This document shows positions 8,658 through 17,591 of a DNA stretch of 64,000 nt, piece by piece. Source of the DNA: JBEKHT01 sp049516595 (GTDB taxonomy: Bacteria; Chloroflexota; Anaerolineae; Anaerolineales; RBG-16-64-43); contig JBEKSY010000001.1 of assembly GCA_049516595.1 (NCBI GenBank), forward strand, positions 103,269 through 167,268. Direction: 5' to 3'. The position numbers and the translations under genes were made by a program. Each line of letters begins with the position of its first letter. Within the stretch, counting starts at the first letter, position 1. The notes under the pieces are model-generated. The model was given only the letters and a program-made list of their open reading frames with translations. It searched no databases and was not told where the DNA came from.

Positions 8658-9641
8658 ATGCCTATTCTGCTGATCGTCATTTTCGCCCTTGCCTTCCTAT
8701 TCGGGGGGCTGAACGGTTATGTGGATAGCTCGAGCATGGTCGCAACCGTCATCGCCTCGCGGGCCCTTCCCCCACGTCTGGCGCTGGGGTTGAGCGCCCT
8801 GGCCGGGTTCCTAGGACCCTTTCTCTTCGGGACCGCCGTGGCGGCCACCATTGGGGCCAACTTGCTGGTCCACAATGCGATCACCTTCCCGGCCCTGATT
8901 TCCGGGGTGGGTGCCGCGCTCCTTTGGAACCTGCTCTCTTCGAGACTCGGGATTCCTTCCAGTTCTACTCACGCCCTCATTGGAGGACTTCTCGGGGCCG
9001 GCCTTCTCTCGGGGGGCCTGGCTGCGGTGAGAGCTCAGGGGCTGGTCCTCGCCTTGGCCGCCCTGTTTGCTTCCCCGCCCCTCGGCCTCCTTGCCGGTTA
9101 CCTGGTCATGCGCGCGACCGTGAGGCTCTCCTGGAATGCCTCGCCACGGGCGAATGGCCTTTTCCGCTGGGGACAGGTACTGACCGTGTTTGCCCTTGCT
9201 CTGGTCCACGGGGGCAATGATGGCCAGAAGTCGATGGGGGTGATGACTATGGGGCTGTTGATCTCGGGTGGGATCACCAACTTTCATGTGCCTCTGTGGG
9301 TGGTGGCCCTCAGCGCGCTAGCGATGGGGACCGGGTCATTCTTCGGGGCGTGGAGATTGATCCGCACGGTGGGAGGGGGGATCATGCGCATCCGGCCGAT
9401 TCATGGGTTCACCGCGCTGCTGGGCGCAGCGATTGTCGTGCTCACGGCAAGCCTGGCCGGAGGGCCTGTGAGCAGCACCCAGGTGCTCAGCACCGCCATC
9501 ATGGGAGTCGGGAGTGCGGAACGCCTGGGCAAGGTTCACTGGGAGGTCGGGCGGGACATGCTCATGTCTTGGGCCCTCACAATCCCAGCAACCGCCACGG
9601 TCAGCGCGATCCTATCCCTCACCCTGAGGCGATTTCTCTAA
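8658..9641 (+). CDS. pit: PiT-family inorganic phosphate (or related anion) permease
   Basis: Ion-coupled low-affinity phosphate carrier, 327 residues with about nine hydrophobic helices and the internal duplication of the PHO4/PiT family. The second-half signature HGGNDGQKSMGVM is canonical, and SSSTHALIGGLLGAG and SSTQVLSTAIMGVGSAERLGKVHW are also typical. The first-half signature is altered: NGYVDSSSMVATVIASRALPPR has DSSS where most members have DAAN. No PhoU-like regulator gene adjoins it. The start has no clear ribosome binding site, so a slightly different start is possible. Phosphate is the likely cargo; sulfate is an alternative for this superfamily. Confidence 0.88.
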   Translation: MPILLIVIFALAFLFGGLNGYVDSSSMVATVIASRALPPRLALGLSALAGFLGPFLFGTAVAATIGANLLVHNAITFPALISGVGAALLWNLLSSRLGIPSSSTHALIGGLLGAGLLSGGLAAVRAQGLVLALAALFASPPLGLLAGYLVMRATVRLSWNASPRANGLFRWGQVLTVFALALVHGGNDGQKSMGVMTMGLLISGGITNFHVPLWVVALSALAMGTGSFFGAWRLIRTVGGGIMRIRPIHGFTALLGAAIVVLTASLAGGPVSSTQVLSTAIMGVGSAERLGKVHWEVGRDMLMSWALTIPATATVSAILSLTLRRFL

Positions 9642-9917
9642 CCTGTTCCCCCTCTTTTTTCGAACCAGCCGGTTGTCTCCAGGAGCCCGAGAGGGATCGA
9701 GCGGGGCATGCCTCTGCCACTGGCCTGGAAACAGGTCTCGCCGAAGGTTAAGTCAACCGGGCACCCTCGCCCGTCGAGACCATGAGCCGCTCCAATCGAC
9801 CGACAATGCCTTGGAGATGGTGAACTTGGCCTTCACTGCGATACGGGGAAGAACCCCTAGGCTGCGCAGGAGCGCGGAGTCACATCCTACCCGTGCTCAT
9901 CGGCCAACAGCAGGCGC

Positions 9918-10886
9918 TCATTCTGTGCCCGCCAGGAACTTGGCCACCAGTCGGCTTGCCTCCTCAAATGCGGGCGGCCCGGCCTGAATCCAATGGATTT
10001 CGGGGTCATCCAGCCGGAACCAGTTTGCCTGGTGGCGAATGAGGCGCCGTGTCGCCTGACGGATCATCACGACACACTCCTCCAAGGTCATTCCCCCGCG
10101 GAGATGCCTGACGATTTGACCATATCCCAAAGCTGAGAAGGCCGGTAGCTCGGGAGAGAAACCGCGATCCATCAGGTCGCGCACCTCCTGCACCCACCCC
10201 TGTTCAAGCATTTCATCAATCCGACGGTCGGCGCGGGCGTAGAGCTCCTTGCGAGGCATCGTCAAGCCGACCTGCAAGCTCCGGAAGGGCACGGCGGCTC
10301 GCGTCCGCAGGACGGAAAATGGCTCACCCGTTCGCAACACGACCTCCAGCGCACGGATGATGCGACGTACATTTCGGGGGTCAATCGATGCAGCCGCCTG
10401 GGGATCCCGGCGTGCGAGCTCCTCGTGCAAAGCCCGCCCGCCATCGCTCCGCCCCCACCGCTCCAATTCGCGGCGGAGCTGGAGGTCTGGGGCCGCTCGC
10501 GGGATTTCCCAGCCCTCGAGGATGGCGTGCACGTACTGACCGGTTCCGCCTGCAAGGATCGGCAGGTGATGGCGGGAGAGAACCTCCTCGATCTCGCCCA
10601 GCGCCTGCGCCCGATACAATGCCAGGCTCCAGGGCCGATCGATGTCGGTCACATCGATCAGATGGTGGGGAACTTTCATCCTCTTTTCGCGCGAGGGCTT
10701 GGCGGTGCCAATATCCATGCCGCGGTAGACCAGGCGCGAATCCGCGGAGAGGACCTCTCCCGCGAAGGCCTCGCACAGTCGCACGGCCAACTCGCTCTTG
10801 CCGACGGCGGTTGGTCCGACGACGGCCACAAGGGGCGGGAGGGGAACGCCGTCCAGGGCGGCCCTACTGTTCTCTCGAACCGTCAT
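9918..10886 (-). CDS. miaA: tRNA dimethylallyltransferase (tRNA delta2-isopentenylpyrophosphate transferase)
   Basis: Transfers a dimethylallyl group to N6 of A37 in tRNAs reading UNN codons, in the cytoplasm. The 322-residue protein has the P-loop GPTAVGKSELAVRL near the N-terminus, the motif DSRLVYRGMDIGTAKPS that contacts substrate (most MiaA have Gln where Leu stands), HHLIDVTD, ILAGGTGQYVHAI and the late motif RQATRRLIRHQANWFR. Length and order are those of the family. It runs opposite to the phosphate carrier gene and shares no operon that I can see. Confidence 0.96.
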   Translation of the reverse strand: MTVRENSRAALDGVPLPPLVAVVGPTAVGKSELAVRLCEAFAGEVLSADSRLVYRGMDIGTAKPSREKRMKVPHHLIDVTDIDRPWSLALYRAQALGEIEEVLSRHHLPILAGGTGQYVHAILEGWEIPRAAPDLQLRRELERWGRSDGGRALHEELARRDPQAAASIDPRNVRRIIRALEVVLRTGEPFSVLRTRAAVPFRSLQVGLTMPRKELYARADRRIDEMLEQGWVQEVRDLMDRGFSPELPAFSALGYGQIVRHLRGGMTLEECVVMIRQATRRLIRHQANWFRLDDPEIHWIQAGPPAFEEASRLVAKFLAGTE

Positions 10887-11193
10887 TGACGCTGTCCCTC
10901 TTTCCTCCTAAGCCGGCTCCCTGGGGTCTCTCGCGCGCCGGAAGGTGACCAAACAATTCCTCCGCCCGCGTTTTCCCCTTTCGTCCTCCGAGCCTGCGCT
11001 CGGCCAGGAGGGTCAGATCGATTCGCATCGCGCGGCGACGTGCGCCAAGGCAAGGTCCCCGGTCTTGCTCCTCCACGCACCCTCATCCCTTGGAGATTCA
11101 TATTCTCAGGGGGCCGGACCCATGGGTTGAATGATCTCCTGTCCCCCAATTCCCATTCCGTTTGTTCCCTTCCGGTCCGGGAAGCAGGTCGGG
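10887..11193. other. Intergenic region between miaA and the glycosyltransferase gene
   Basis: About 307 bases between two minus-strand genes. Only short overlapping frames occur, none with recognisable motifs. The miaA promoter should be here but is not obvious. Confidence 0.45.
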
Positions 11194-12390
11194 TCAGTGC
11201 CGCAGCCGTAGTCGAGCGCGAATTCTCGGCCGGGAGGTTCCCTGCTGGCGGCGACCCGCGAGGCACAGATTCTCATATTGTTTCAGAAGATGCGACACCG
11301 TCATATCGATACCATAGCGGCCTGCGGTTTCGATGGCGCCTGAACGAAGACGTTGGCGCAGGTCCGGGTCCCCTGCCATGCGGGTTAACATTGCGGTGAA
11401 CGCCGCCAGATCGTTGTCCGCCAGCAGACCGTTTCTCTCGTGCACGATCATATCCTCGACCCCGGGCGAAGCGATGCCCACGGCGGGCAAACCAGCCGCC
11501 ATGCTCTCAGTAATCGTAAGCGGATGCACCTCTGAGACCGAGGCCGTGACGAAGAAATCGGCTGCTCGAAGGTAGGAGGGCAGATCCTCGTAGCGGATCT
11601 GACCAAGGAAATGGATCCGACCCTCCAGTCCGGCCTGGCGGGCCTGATCCTCGAGGTTGTCGCGCTCCGGTCCTTCGCCCAGAAGGACCAAATGAGCCCA
11701 GGGACAGGCCGCTGCTGTTCCGCGGAAGGCCCTTAGAAGGAAAGCCAGGTTCTTTTCCGGCCCCAGCCGCCCGACGTAGACCGCCAACACCTCATTCCCG
11801 GAAAGGCCCAGTCGATCCCTGAGGCGAACGGCGGTTGCCTCTCGGAAGGGCTCGAGCTCGATCCCATTGGGGATGACCTCGATCGGCGATTTGACCCCCA
11901 GATCGCGGAGTACCTTGCGCAGTCCTGTCGAGGGGGCGATCACCAGCGAGCACTCGCGACAGAAACTAGACAAATAAGCCTGCAGGAAGGCCGTGGTCAG
12001 GATCTCGGGGATCGCCGGCACATAGTATTGGGCGTAGAGATCGTAGCGGGTGTGGTTGGTGAAGACGAGCGGAATGCCCAGCGGCCCGGCATAGCGCAGC
12101 GCTAGCTGACCACTCACAAAGGGATGGTGCACGTGCAAGAGGTCCATCGAGCGTATGAGACGCCGGACACCCGGGGTATGTCTCAATCCAAAGGAGAAGC
12201 CGGTATTCGACACGGGCAGGCCCGGAGAGCGCCAGACATTGGGTTCCTCGTCTTCATAGCCTTCATTGCCGAAGGTGAAAACGAAGACTTCGTGGCCTGC
12301 GCGCTCCAGGCTGCGCTTGATCAACGAGATGTGGGTCGTCACCCCGCTCACATGCGGCTTGTAGAGATCCGCCATCATTCCAATGCGCAT
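11194..12390 (-). CDS. Glycosyltransferase family 4 (diacylglycerol glucosyltransferase-like)
   Basis: A 398-residue GT-B fold retaining glycosyltransferase. The N-terminal half begins MRIGMMADLYKPHVSGVTTH, the acceptor-side glycine loop seen in GT4 enzymes that make glucosyl-diacylglycerol or mannosyl lipids. HVHHPF and FTNHTRYDLYAQY fit the same subgroup. The C-terminal GT1-type domain carries VYVGRLGPEKNL and the nucleotide-sugar motif ASVSEVHPLTITESMAAGLPAVG, with the EX7E-type glutamates. It probably glycosylates a membrane lipid from the cytoplasmic face. The last 20 residues are Arg-rich. It appears monocistronic. Confidence 0.92.
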   Translation of the reverse strand: MRIGMMADLYKPHVSGVTTHISLIKRSLERAGHEVFVFTFGNEGYEDEEPNVWRSPGLPVSNTGFSFGLRHTPGVRRLIRSMDLLHVHHPFVSGQLALRYAGPLGIPLVFTNHTRYDLYAQYYVPAIPEILTTAFLQAYLSSFCRECSLVIAPSTGLRKVLRDLGVKSPIEVIPNGIELEPFREATAVRLRDRLGLSGNEVLAVYVGRLGPEKNLAFLLRAFRGTAAACPWAHLVLLGEGPERDNLEDQARQAGLEGRIHFLGQIRYEDLPSYLRAADFFVTASVSEVHPLTITESMAAGLPAVGIASPGVEDMIVHERNGLLADNDLAAFTAMLTRMAGDPDLRQRLRSGAIETAGRYGIDMTVSHLLKQYENLCLAGRRQQGTSRPRIRARLRLRH

Positions 12391-13034
12391 GCTGCTCTTC
12401 CCCCGGACGTATCGTAGGCCATCGAGACATCGCCGTCAAGGAATGAACACCCGGGGACCAGGCAAGGGCTTCCGGGCCTTCTGCCAAGGCCTGGGAAGCC
12501 CATGCCATGCTCCCAGCCGTAGGCCATGGACCCCGAGGTCTGGAGCCCTGCTCGAGACATGGATCGTGGCGACCATCCGCGGATGCCGCGCTGCGCCCCG
12601 AGCGGAGAAGGGAACTGGAAAAGGGTCTGCATCCTCAGAAGAGGGTCGGCTTGGGCAGGTGTCCTCCCCGGGGTGCCAACTGCGGCAGTCGGCCGCGAGG
12701 GGAAGAGGGCCCCGGAGGGCGCAAAGCTGCCAGAGCGAGGGAGAACATTCTGCCGGGAGGGATGCCCGCCGAACAATCCTGCCCCCCCTTCCTCGGCCGA
12801 GCGATCCCAGTGACCTCGGTGAGAGCCATGCAAGTGCATCCGTTCCGAGGGCCTGACGGTTGTTGAGGTTCGATCCTGCACCTTGGAGTGGGACGCCAAA
12901 CAGGCCAATGCCGGAATCCCCAACCCACCCCTCTTGGCCTTCCCCTTCGCCCATCCTTCCAGCCAACCGTTTTGGGTCGGATTTGCCTGCTTGGCTGCGA
13001 TTTGGGCCTGGGTTGCGTAGCCCGAGGCAAAAAG
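12391..13034. other. Non-coding stretch upstream of the liv operon
   Basis: About 640 bases without a supportable gene. Long frames exist on both strands (up to 321 codons), but they overlap each other, are Pro/Arg/Gly/Ser-rich and carry no family motif, which is what chance gives in GC-rich DNA. Confidence 0.6.
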
Positions 13035-13062
13035 TTGACAATGCGCCGGTCACTGCTATAAT
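13035..13062 (+). promoter_or_regulatory. Consensus sigma70-type promoter (TTGACA-16-TATAAT) upstream of livJ
   Basis: TTGACA at 13035-13040 and TATAAT at 13057-13062 match both consensus hexamers exactly, with a 16-base spacer. Transcription would start near 13069, which leaves about 410 bases before the livJ start: a long leader, or a separate small RNA. Confidence 0.8.
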
Positions 13063-13068
13063 CGTCAA

Positions 13069-13481
13069 AATAGGTGGGTCCAGGCTTCGCCCCGGGAATG
13101 ACAGACGCCGTGCCGCCGGGAGCGATCCTGTCTTGCGGTTCTGCGATGGCCCATTCGCGGTCTGCGTGTCGCCCTTCCGAATCCAGTGGGGATTTCGAAC
13201 AACCGAACAACCTGCATCGGCCCAGTCGGGTTTGAAATAGCGGATCGTGCCGGCGGGGTGTGAGGCGCAGGGCGCATTCGAGGACCCCGTACCGAGCGAG
13301 GTTCCATTCGTCCTATGCAAGTCGTGCATGGCTCGACCCATTCTAATGAAGGGAGGTGGTGAAGGGCAAACGACTGCCCAATAGGCAGTGCGCCTGCCCA
13401 AGGCAGTGAGTGAATCAATGTCGAATTACCCTACAAGCAGGATATCGTCCGTGGACTAGAGGGAAAGAAGGAGGAGTTGGA
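13069..13481 (+). ncRNA. Long untranslated leader or small RNA in front of the liv operon
   Basis: The region between the consensus promoter and the livJ ribosome binding site is about 410 bases and holds no convincing gene. It includes a small inverted repeat, ACTGCC/GGCAGT, around 13372-13388. I looked for the T-box specifier/antiterminator consensus, and for tmRNA, RNase P and SRP RNA core sequences, and found none. The call is positional only. Confidence 0.3.
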
Positions 13482-14765
13482 ATGAAGGCTCGAATTGCAC
13501 TGTCCGCACTATTTGTCCTTTCCATCTTGGTGGCAGGCTGCGCGCCGGCAGCCACCCCAACCGTGGCGCCTACCGAGGCCATGGCAGCGCCTACCGAGGC
13601 TGTGGCGGCGCCCACTACCGCGCCCACAGCCGTGAGCGGGCCACCTGCGGTATGCGCGACGGATACCTTTGGTTGCGCCGTGATCAATCCGGGACAGACA
13701 ATCAAGATCGGGATGGGCGCGCCCATGACCGGTGACAACGCGTCCTTCGGCACGGATATCTCCCAGGCTGCCAAGATCGCGGTGACAGATGCCGGGACGT
13801 TCCAGGGCTTCCAGTTTGAACTTGTGGCGCAGGACGATGGCGGCACCGCCGAGGGCGGCGCTGCGGTCGCCAACAAGCTGGTCTCCGATCCGACCGTGGT
13901 TGCGATCGCGGGACACATCTTCTCCGGCGCCACCCAGGCAGCCATCCCCATCTACGAGAAGGCCGGCATCCCCATGATGTCGCCATCCGCCACCAATCCT
14001 GCCTTGACACAATCCGGCTCGAAGGTATTCAACCGCCTGGTCTTCACAGACGCTGCGCAGGGCAAGTTTGCCGCGGAATACCTTTACAATAAGCTCAACA
14101 TAAGGCAGCTGGCCGTGATGCATGACGGTGCGACCTACGGCCAGGGTCTTGCGACCGTGGTGAAGACCCACTTTACCGAGCTCGGTGGAACCGTGGTAGC
14201 CTTCACCGCCATCACCCCCGGCGAGGCGGACTACAGTGCACCACTGGCGGCCATTGCCGCCAAGAAGCCCCAGGCGTTATTCTATGGCGGCTACGTTGCC
14301 GAGGGCGTGGTCATCGCGAACCAAATGAAGCAGGCCGGGCTGTCGGGCGTGATCCTGTTCAGCGATGATGGCCTCTACGGAGCGGACTTCATCGGTCGTG
14401 CCAAGGCCAATGCCGAGGGCGCCTATGCCACGGCTCTCATCCCGCCAAGTTCGGATGCCAAGACCAAGTTCGATGCGGCCTATCTGGCGGCCTACGGACA
14501 ACCGGCAGGCAAACTTTCGCCCTACTCCTGGACGGCATACGATTCAGCCGCTGTTCTCATCCACGTGATCGAGCAGGTGGCGGTCAAGGGCTCCGACGGC
14601 AACCTGTATGTCCCCCGCGGAGCGCTGGTGGATGCCGTGCGGCATATCAGTGGTTACCAAGGGCTCTCCGGAGTAGTCACGTGCGATCCGACCGGCGAAT
14701 GCTCGGGCTCGGGTCCAACCTTTTACGTGGTGAAGAACGGCCAGTGGGTAGTGGCCGGCTCCTAA
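13482..14765 (+). CDS. livJ: Branched-chain amino acid ABC transporter substrate-binding lipoprotein (LivJ/LivK family)
   Basis: Receptor of a LIV-type (HAAT) importer, 427 residues. The frame is open from 13410, but the ATG at 13482 follows AAGGAGG and starts a clean lipoprotein signal with lipobox LVAGC (Cys about residue 21). A repetitive linker of Thr/Pro/Ala/Glu (VAPTEAMAAPTEAVAAPT) follows, then the type I periplasmic-binding fold: IKIGMGAPMTGDNASFGTDI, VVAIAGHIFSGATQAAIPIY and AVMHDGATYGQGLA. It carries amino acids or related solutes such as amides. The hairpin after this gene and before livH would let the receptor be made in excess over the membrane subunits. Confidence 0.95.
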   Translation: MKARIALSALFVLSILVAGCAPAATPTVAPTEAMAAPTEAVAAPTTAPTAVSGPPAVCATDTFGCAVINPGQTIKIGMGAPMTGDNASFGTDISQAAKIAVTDAGTFQGFQFELVAQDDGGTAEGGAAVANKLVSDPTVVAIAGHIFSGATQAAIPIYEKAGIPMMSPSATNPALTQSGSKVFNRLVFTDAAQGKFAAEYLYNKLNIRQLAVMHDGATYGQGLATVVKTHFTELGGTVVAFTAITPGEADYSAPLAAIAAKKPQALFYGGYVAEGVVIANQMKQAGLSGVILFSDDGLYGADFIGRAKANAEGAYATALIPPSSDAKTKFDAAYLAAYGQPAGKLSPYSWTAYDSAAVLIHVIEQVAVKGSDGNLYVPRGALVDAVRHISGYQGLSGVVTCDPTGECSGSGPTFYVVKNGQWVVAGS

Positions 14766-14800
14766 TCCGGTATTCCCAGGGCGCACGTGGTTTTCTGTTA

Positions 14801-14837
14801 GGCGGGGCAGGAAGAGGAACGCCTGCCCCGCCTTCTT
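14801..14837 (+). terminator. Hairpin between livJ and livH, probable partial terminator
   Basis: An 11-bp perfect GC-rich stem (14801-14811 with 14822-14832) and a 10-base loop is followed by TTCTT. The T-tract is short, which suits partial termination or 3'-end protection of the livJ message within an operon. Confidence 0.7.
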
Positions 14838-14889
14838 GAGGGCTTTTCTCGAGAACAGGCACGCGCACCAGCCACTGAGAGTCGGCCGT

Positions 14890-15981
14890 ATGCAGCAAGT
14901 TATCCCTCAGCGAGCAAGAATCTCCCTAACCCCCTATCAGGTGGCCCAGATCGTCATCGGGGTCGCCTTTTCCATCTACCTCATCTATCGTTTCTACGTG
15001 GTCCTCATCGCCGAACGCACCTACGGTGTGGATACTTGGTTACGATTGGCTATTTCAGGCGTCGTTCTCGGGGGCGTGTATGGCCTCATTGCCATCGGGT
15101 ATACGTTGGTCTACGGCATCCTGTTCATGATCAACTTTGCCCACGGCGACATCATGATGGTCGGATCCTTTGGCGGCTATTTCGTGTTCGAGGCGCTTGG
15201 AGCGATCCCTGCCCAGGGGGGCAGCTTCCTGGATGTGTATCCCATCCCCTCCGTCCTGCTGGCCTTCGCGGGCGGCATGGGGATCTCGGCGGTCGGCGGC
15301 TACTTTCTGGAGAAGATAGCCTATCGCCCCCTGCGCGGCGCCCCGCGCCTGGTGCCGCTCATCAGTGCAATTGGCGCGTCCATCTTTCTGGAGAACGCGG
15401 CTCAACTCCTGTTCGGCAGCCAACGGCGCGACTACACGAATCCTGCAGTCCTTACGCGAGGCTCAGGCTGGAATCTCCCCGTCGGAGGATCGACGGTTGT
15501 TGTGACTTACACGGGGGTGTTCACCTTTGTCCTTTCCGTTCTCATCCTGGTCGCTCTCTATCTTTTGGTCCAACGCACGCGCCTGGGCCGGGCCATGCGC
15601 GCGGTCGCCGAGAACAAACCGGTCGCAGCGCTCATGGGCATCGACGTGGACAGCGTCATCAGCCGCACCTTCATCATCAGCGGCGCTCTGGCGGGAGCGG
15701 CGGGGGTGATGTGGGGCATCCATCTAGGATTGGTGTACTACAACGTGGGCTTCGTCCCCGGCATCAAAGCTTTCACGGCGGCTGTTCTCGGAGGGATCGG
15801 CAGCGTTCCCGGCGCGATGCTGGGCGGGTTGTTCCTGGGCGTCGTAGAGTCAATGGGTCCACCTCTCTTGGGCTGGAGCTTCCAGCTCAAGGATGTCATC
15901 GCCTTCGCCATCCTGGTGCTGGTGCTGGTCTTCCGACCCACGGGCATCTTGGGAGAAGTGCTGACTGAGGCAAAAGTATGA
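14890..15981 (+). CDS. livH: Branched-chain amino acid ABC transporter permease LivH
   Basis: Integral membrane subunit of the LIV-type importer, 363 residues from the ATG at 14890 (a TTG at 14836 gives a longer but less likely protein that would begin inside the terminator hairpin). Family motifs are ALGYTLVYGILF-like IAIGYTLVYGILFMINFAHGD, RPLRGAPRLVPLISAIGASI and GRAMRAVAENKPVAALMGID, followed by GGIGSVPGAMLGGLFLGVVE. It has an extra N-terminal helix compared with E. coli LivH. It overlaps livM by four bases (ATGA), which points to translational coupling. Confidence 0.95.
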   Translation: MQQVIPQRARISLTPYQVAQIVIGVAFSIYLIYRFYVVLIAERTYGVDTWLRLAISGVVLGGVYGLIAIGYTLVYGILFMINFAHGDIMMVGSFGGYFVFEALGAIPAQGGSFLDVYPIPSVLLAFAGGMGISAVGGYFLEKIAYRPLRGAPRLVPLISAIGASIFLENAAQLLFGSQRRDYTNPAVLTRGSGWNLPVGGSTVVVTYTGVFTFVLSVLILVALYLLVQRTRLGRAMRAVAENKPVAALMGIDVDSVISRTFIISGALAGAAGVMWGIHLGLVYYNVGFVPGIKAFTAAVLGGIGSVPGAMLGGLFLGVVESMGPPLLGWSFQLKDVIAFAILVLVLVFRPTGILGEVLTEAKV

Positions 15982-17591
15982 TGCCCGAGCGCCTGCGAAT
16001 GGCTTTGATCACGGGGGCAACCTTCGCCGTGCTCCTGGTTTTTCTGGTTCTGATTGGGTTCCAAGTGACGGCGGCGGAACTGATCGGGGGCCTGCTGGGA
16101 AACGGCAGGACGACGGCGATCTCAGGCCTCTCCGGGCTCGGCTTGAATATGTTAGGTTTCTTCGCCCTGATCGGCCTGTGGGCTGGCATGAGCGCGGCTC
16201 GAAGAAGGACCCCTGACCTCTGGAGTCACGCCCTCGAGGATGCGGCGCTGGCGGGTGGGCTTGCGGGTGCCGTCTTGGGCTTGCTGGCCTATCTGGTCGC
16301 CCGGCTTAGCGCCGCAGGGGTCCATATGAGTGCCTATCTGGCACAGCTGGTTCCCTCCACGATCGCTCTCTTTACGCTGGGCCTGCCCGCGATCCGCATC
16401 GCCGTGCTCTACTTCGCCCTGATTGCGCTGTCGGCCCTCTTGGGCGCCGTGTTGGCCCGAGGCGTGGTACGTTCGTCTTGGCGACGAACGCTGAATGATC
16501 GCCTGGGGCGCCCCCTTGGGCGTTCCGTTGAAATGGGAAACCGAGCGATCCGCAAAGTTACGGCGAATCGAGTCTCCCGCTATGGACTGTATGGCGTGCT
16601 GGTCCTGCTGGCCCTGCTGCTGCCGCAAAGGATCGGCCCGTTCTGGAACTACACCCTAGGCACGGTAGGGATTTACGTGCTCCTCGGCCTTGGCCTGAAT
16701 GTCGTAGTAGGCCTAGCGGGGCTTTTGGACCTTGGCTATGTGGCCTTTTTTGCAATCGGGGCCTACACTGTGGCGCTCCTCACCGCTCCTCAACCCCATC
16801 ATCTGCTGTGGAGTTTCTGGGTCGCCTTGCCGATTGGAATTGGTGTGGCCGCCTTGGCAGGGGTCCTGCTGGGTATTCCTGTCCTGCGCCTGCGCGGGGA
16901 CTATTTGGCCATCGTCACCCTAGGCTTTGGCGAGATCCTTGGCACCCTGACCCGCAGTGATGCTCTGGTCACCTTCACCGGAGGGCCCATGGGCGTCAAG
17001 GAGGTCGCCGGCCCAACCCTTTTCGGTCGAGCCTTTTCAAGCGGCGCGGACTATCTCTACTTGATGGCGATCGGCGCGGTCGTCATTATCTTCATTACGA
17101 TGCGCCTCCAGAATTCGCGGGTGGGGCGGGCCTGGGTCGCCATGCGAGAAGATGAAACGGTGGCCCGGGCGATGGGGATCAACACCCTGGTCCAGAAGCT
17201 ACTCGCCTTTGGGATCGGTGCCGCATTTGCGGGCCTGGGCGGGGTGTTTTTCGCTTCCCGAAACCAGTTTACCGGCCCGGATGACTTTACCTTAATGGTT
17301 TCGATCAATGTGCTCTGCCTGGTGATTGTGGGAGGAATGGGGAACATGCCGGGCGTTATTGCCGGTGCGCTCGTGCTCAAGGGGTTGCCCGAGGTACTAC
17401 GCCAACTTGAAGACTACCGACTGGTTGCCTTTGGGGCGCTGCTGGTCGTGATGATGGTCGTACGGCCGGAAGGGATCCTTCCCTCTCGCCGCCGGAGGTT
17501 GGAGGTGCATGCCGGCGAGAGCCTTCCCGAACCCGAAAAAGCAGGCTCGCAGAGCCCTGAAAGAGCGACCGGCGATGACGTCCGCGCTTGA
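15978..17591 (+). CDS. livM: Branched-chain amino acid ABC transporter permease LivM (extended)
   Basis: Second permease of the importer. At 537 residues it is longer than typical LivM (300-420). Residues 1 to about 190 are an added hydrophobic region with several helices, and the conserved core starts near 200 (LLLPQRIGPFWNYTLGTVGIYVLLGLGLN). Core motifs include GLAGLLDLGYVAFFAIGAY, RLRGDYLAIVTLGFGEI and GRAWVAMREDETVARAMGIN, with a late IVGGMGNMPGVIAGA. The ATG overlaps the livH stop, and its own end overlaps livG by 17 bases. Confidence 0.94.
   Translation: MMPERLRMALITGATFAVLLVFLVLIGFQVTAAELIGGLLGNGRTTAISGLSGLGLNMLGFFALIGLWAGMSAARRRTPDLWSHALEDAALAGGLAGAVLGLLAYLVARLSAAGVHMSAYLAQLVPSTIALFTLGLPAIRIAVLYFALIALSALLGAVLARGVVRSSWRRTLNDRLGRPLGRSVEMGNRAIRKVTANRVSRYGLYGVLVLLALLLPQRIGPFWNYTLGTVGIYVLLGLGLNVVVGLAGLLDLGYVAFFAIGAYTVALLTAPQPHHLLWSFWVALPIGIGVAALAGVLLGIPVLRLRGDYLAIVTLGFGEILGTLTRSDALVTFTGGPMGVKEVAGPTLFGRAFSSGADYLYLMAIGAVVIIFITMRLQNSRVGRAWVAMREDETVARAMGINTLVQKLLAFGIGAAFAGLGGVFFASRNQFTGPDDFTLMVSINVLCLVIVGGMGNMPGVIAGALVLKGLPEVLRQLEDYRLVAFGALLVVMMVVRPEGILPSRRRRLEVHAGESLPEPEKAGSQSPERATGDDVRA

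Noticed and set aside
12436..13401. A 321-codon minus-strand frame upstream of the liv operon
   Set aside because: It lacks motifs, is rich in Pro/Arg/Gly/Ser, overlaps other long frames and runs antisense across a consensus promoter. It is a chance frame in GC-rich DNA.
13069..13481. T-box, tmRNA, RNase P or SRP RNA in the liv leader
   Set aside because: None of the conserved core sequences (for example the T-box antiterminator GGTGGNACCGCG) is present.
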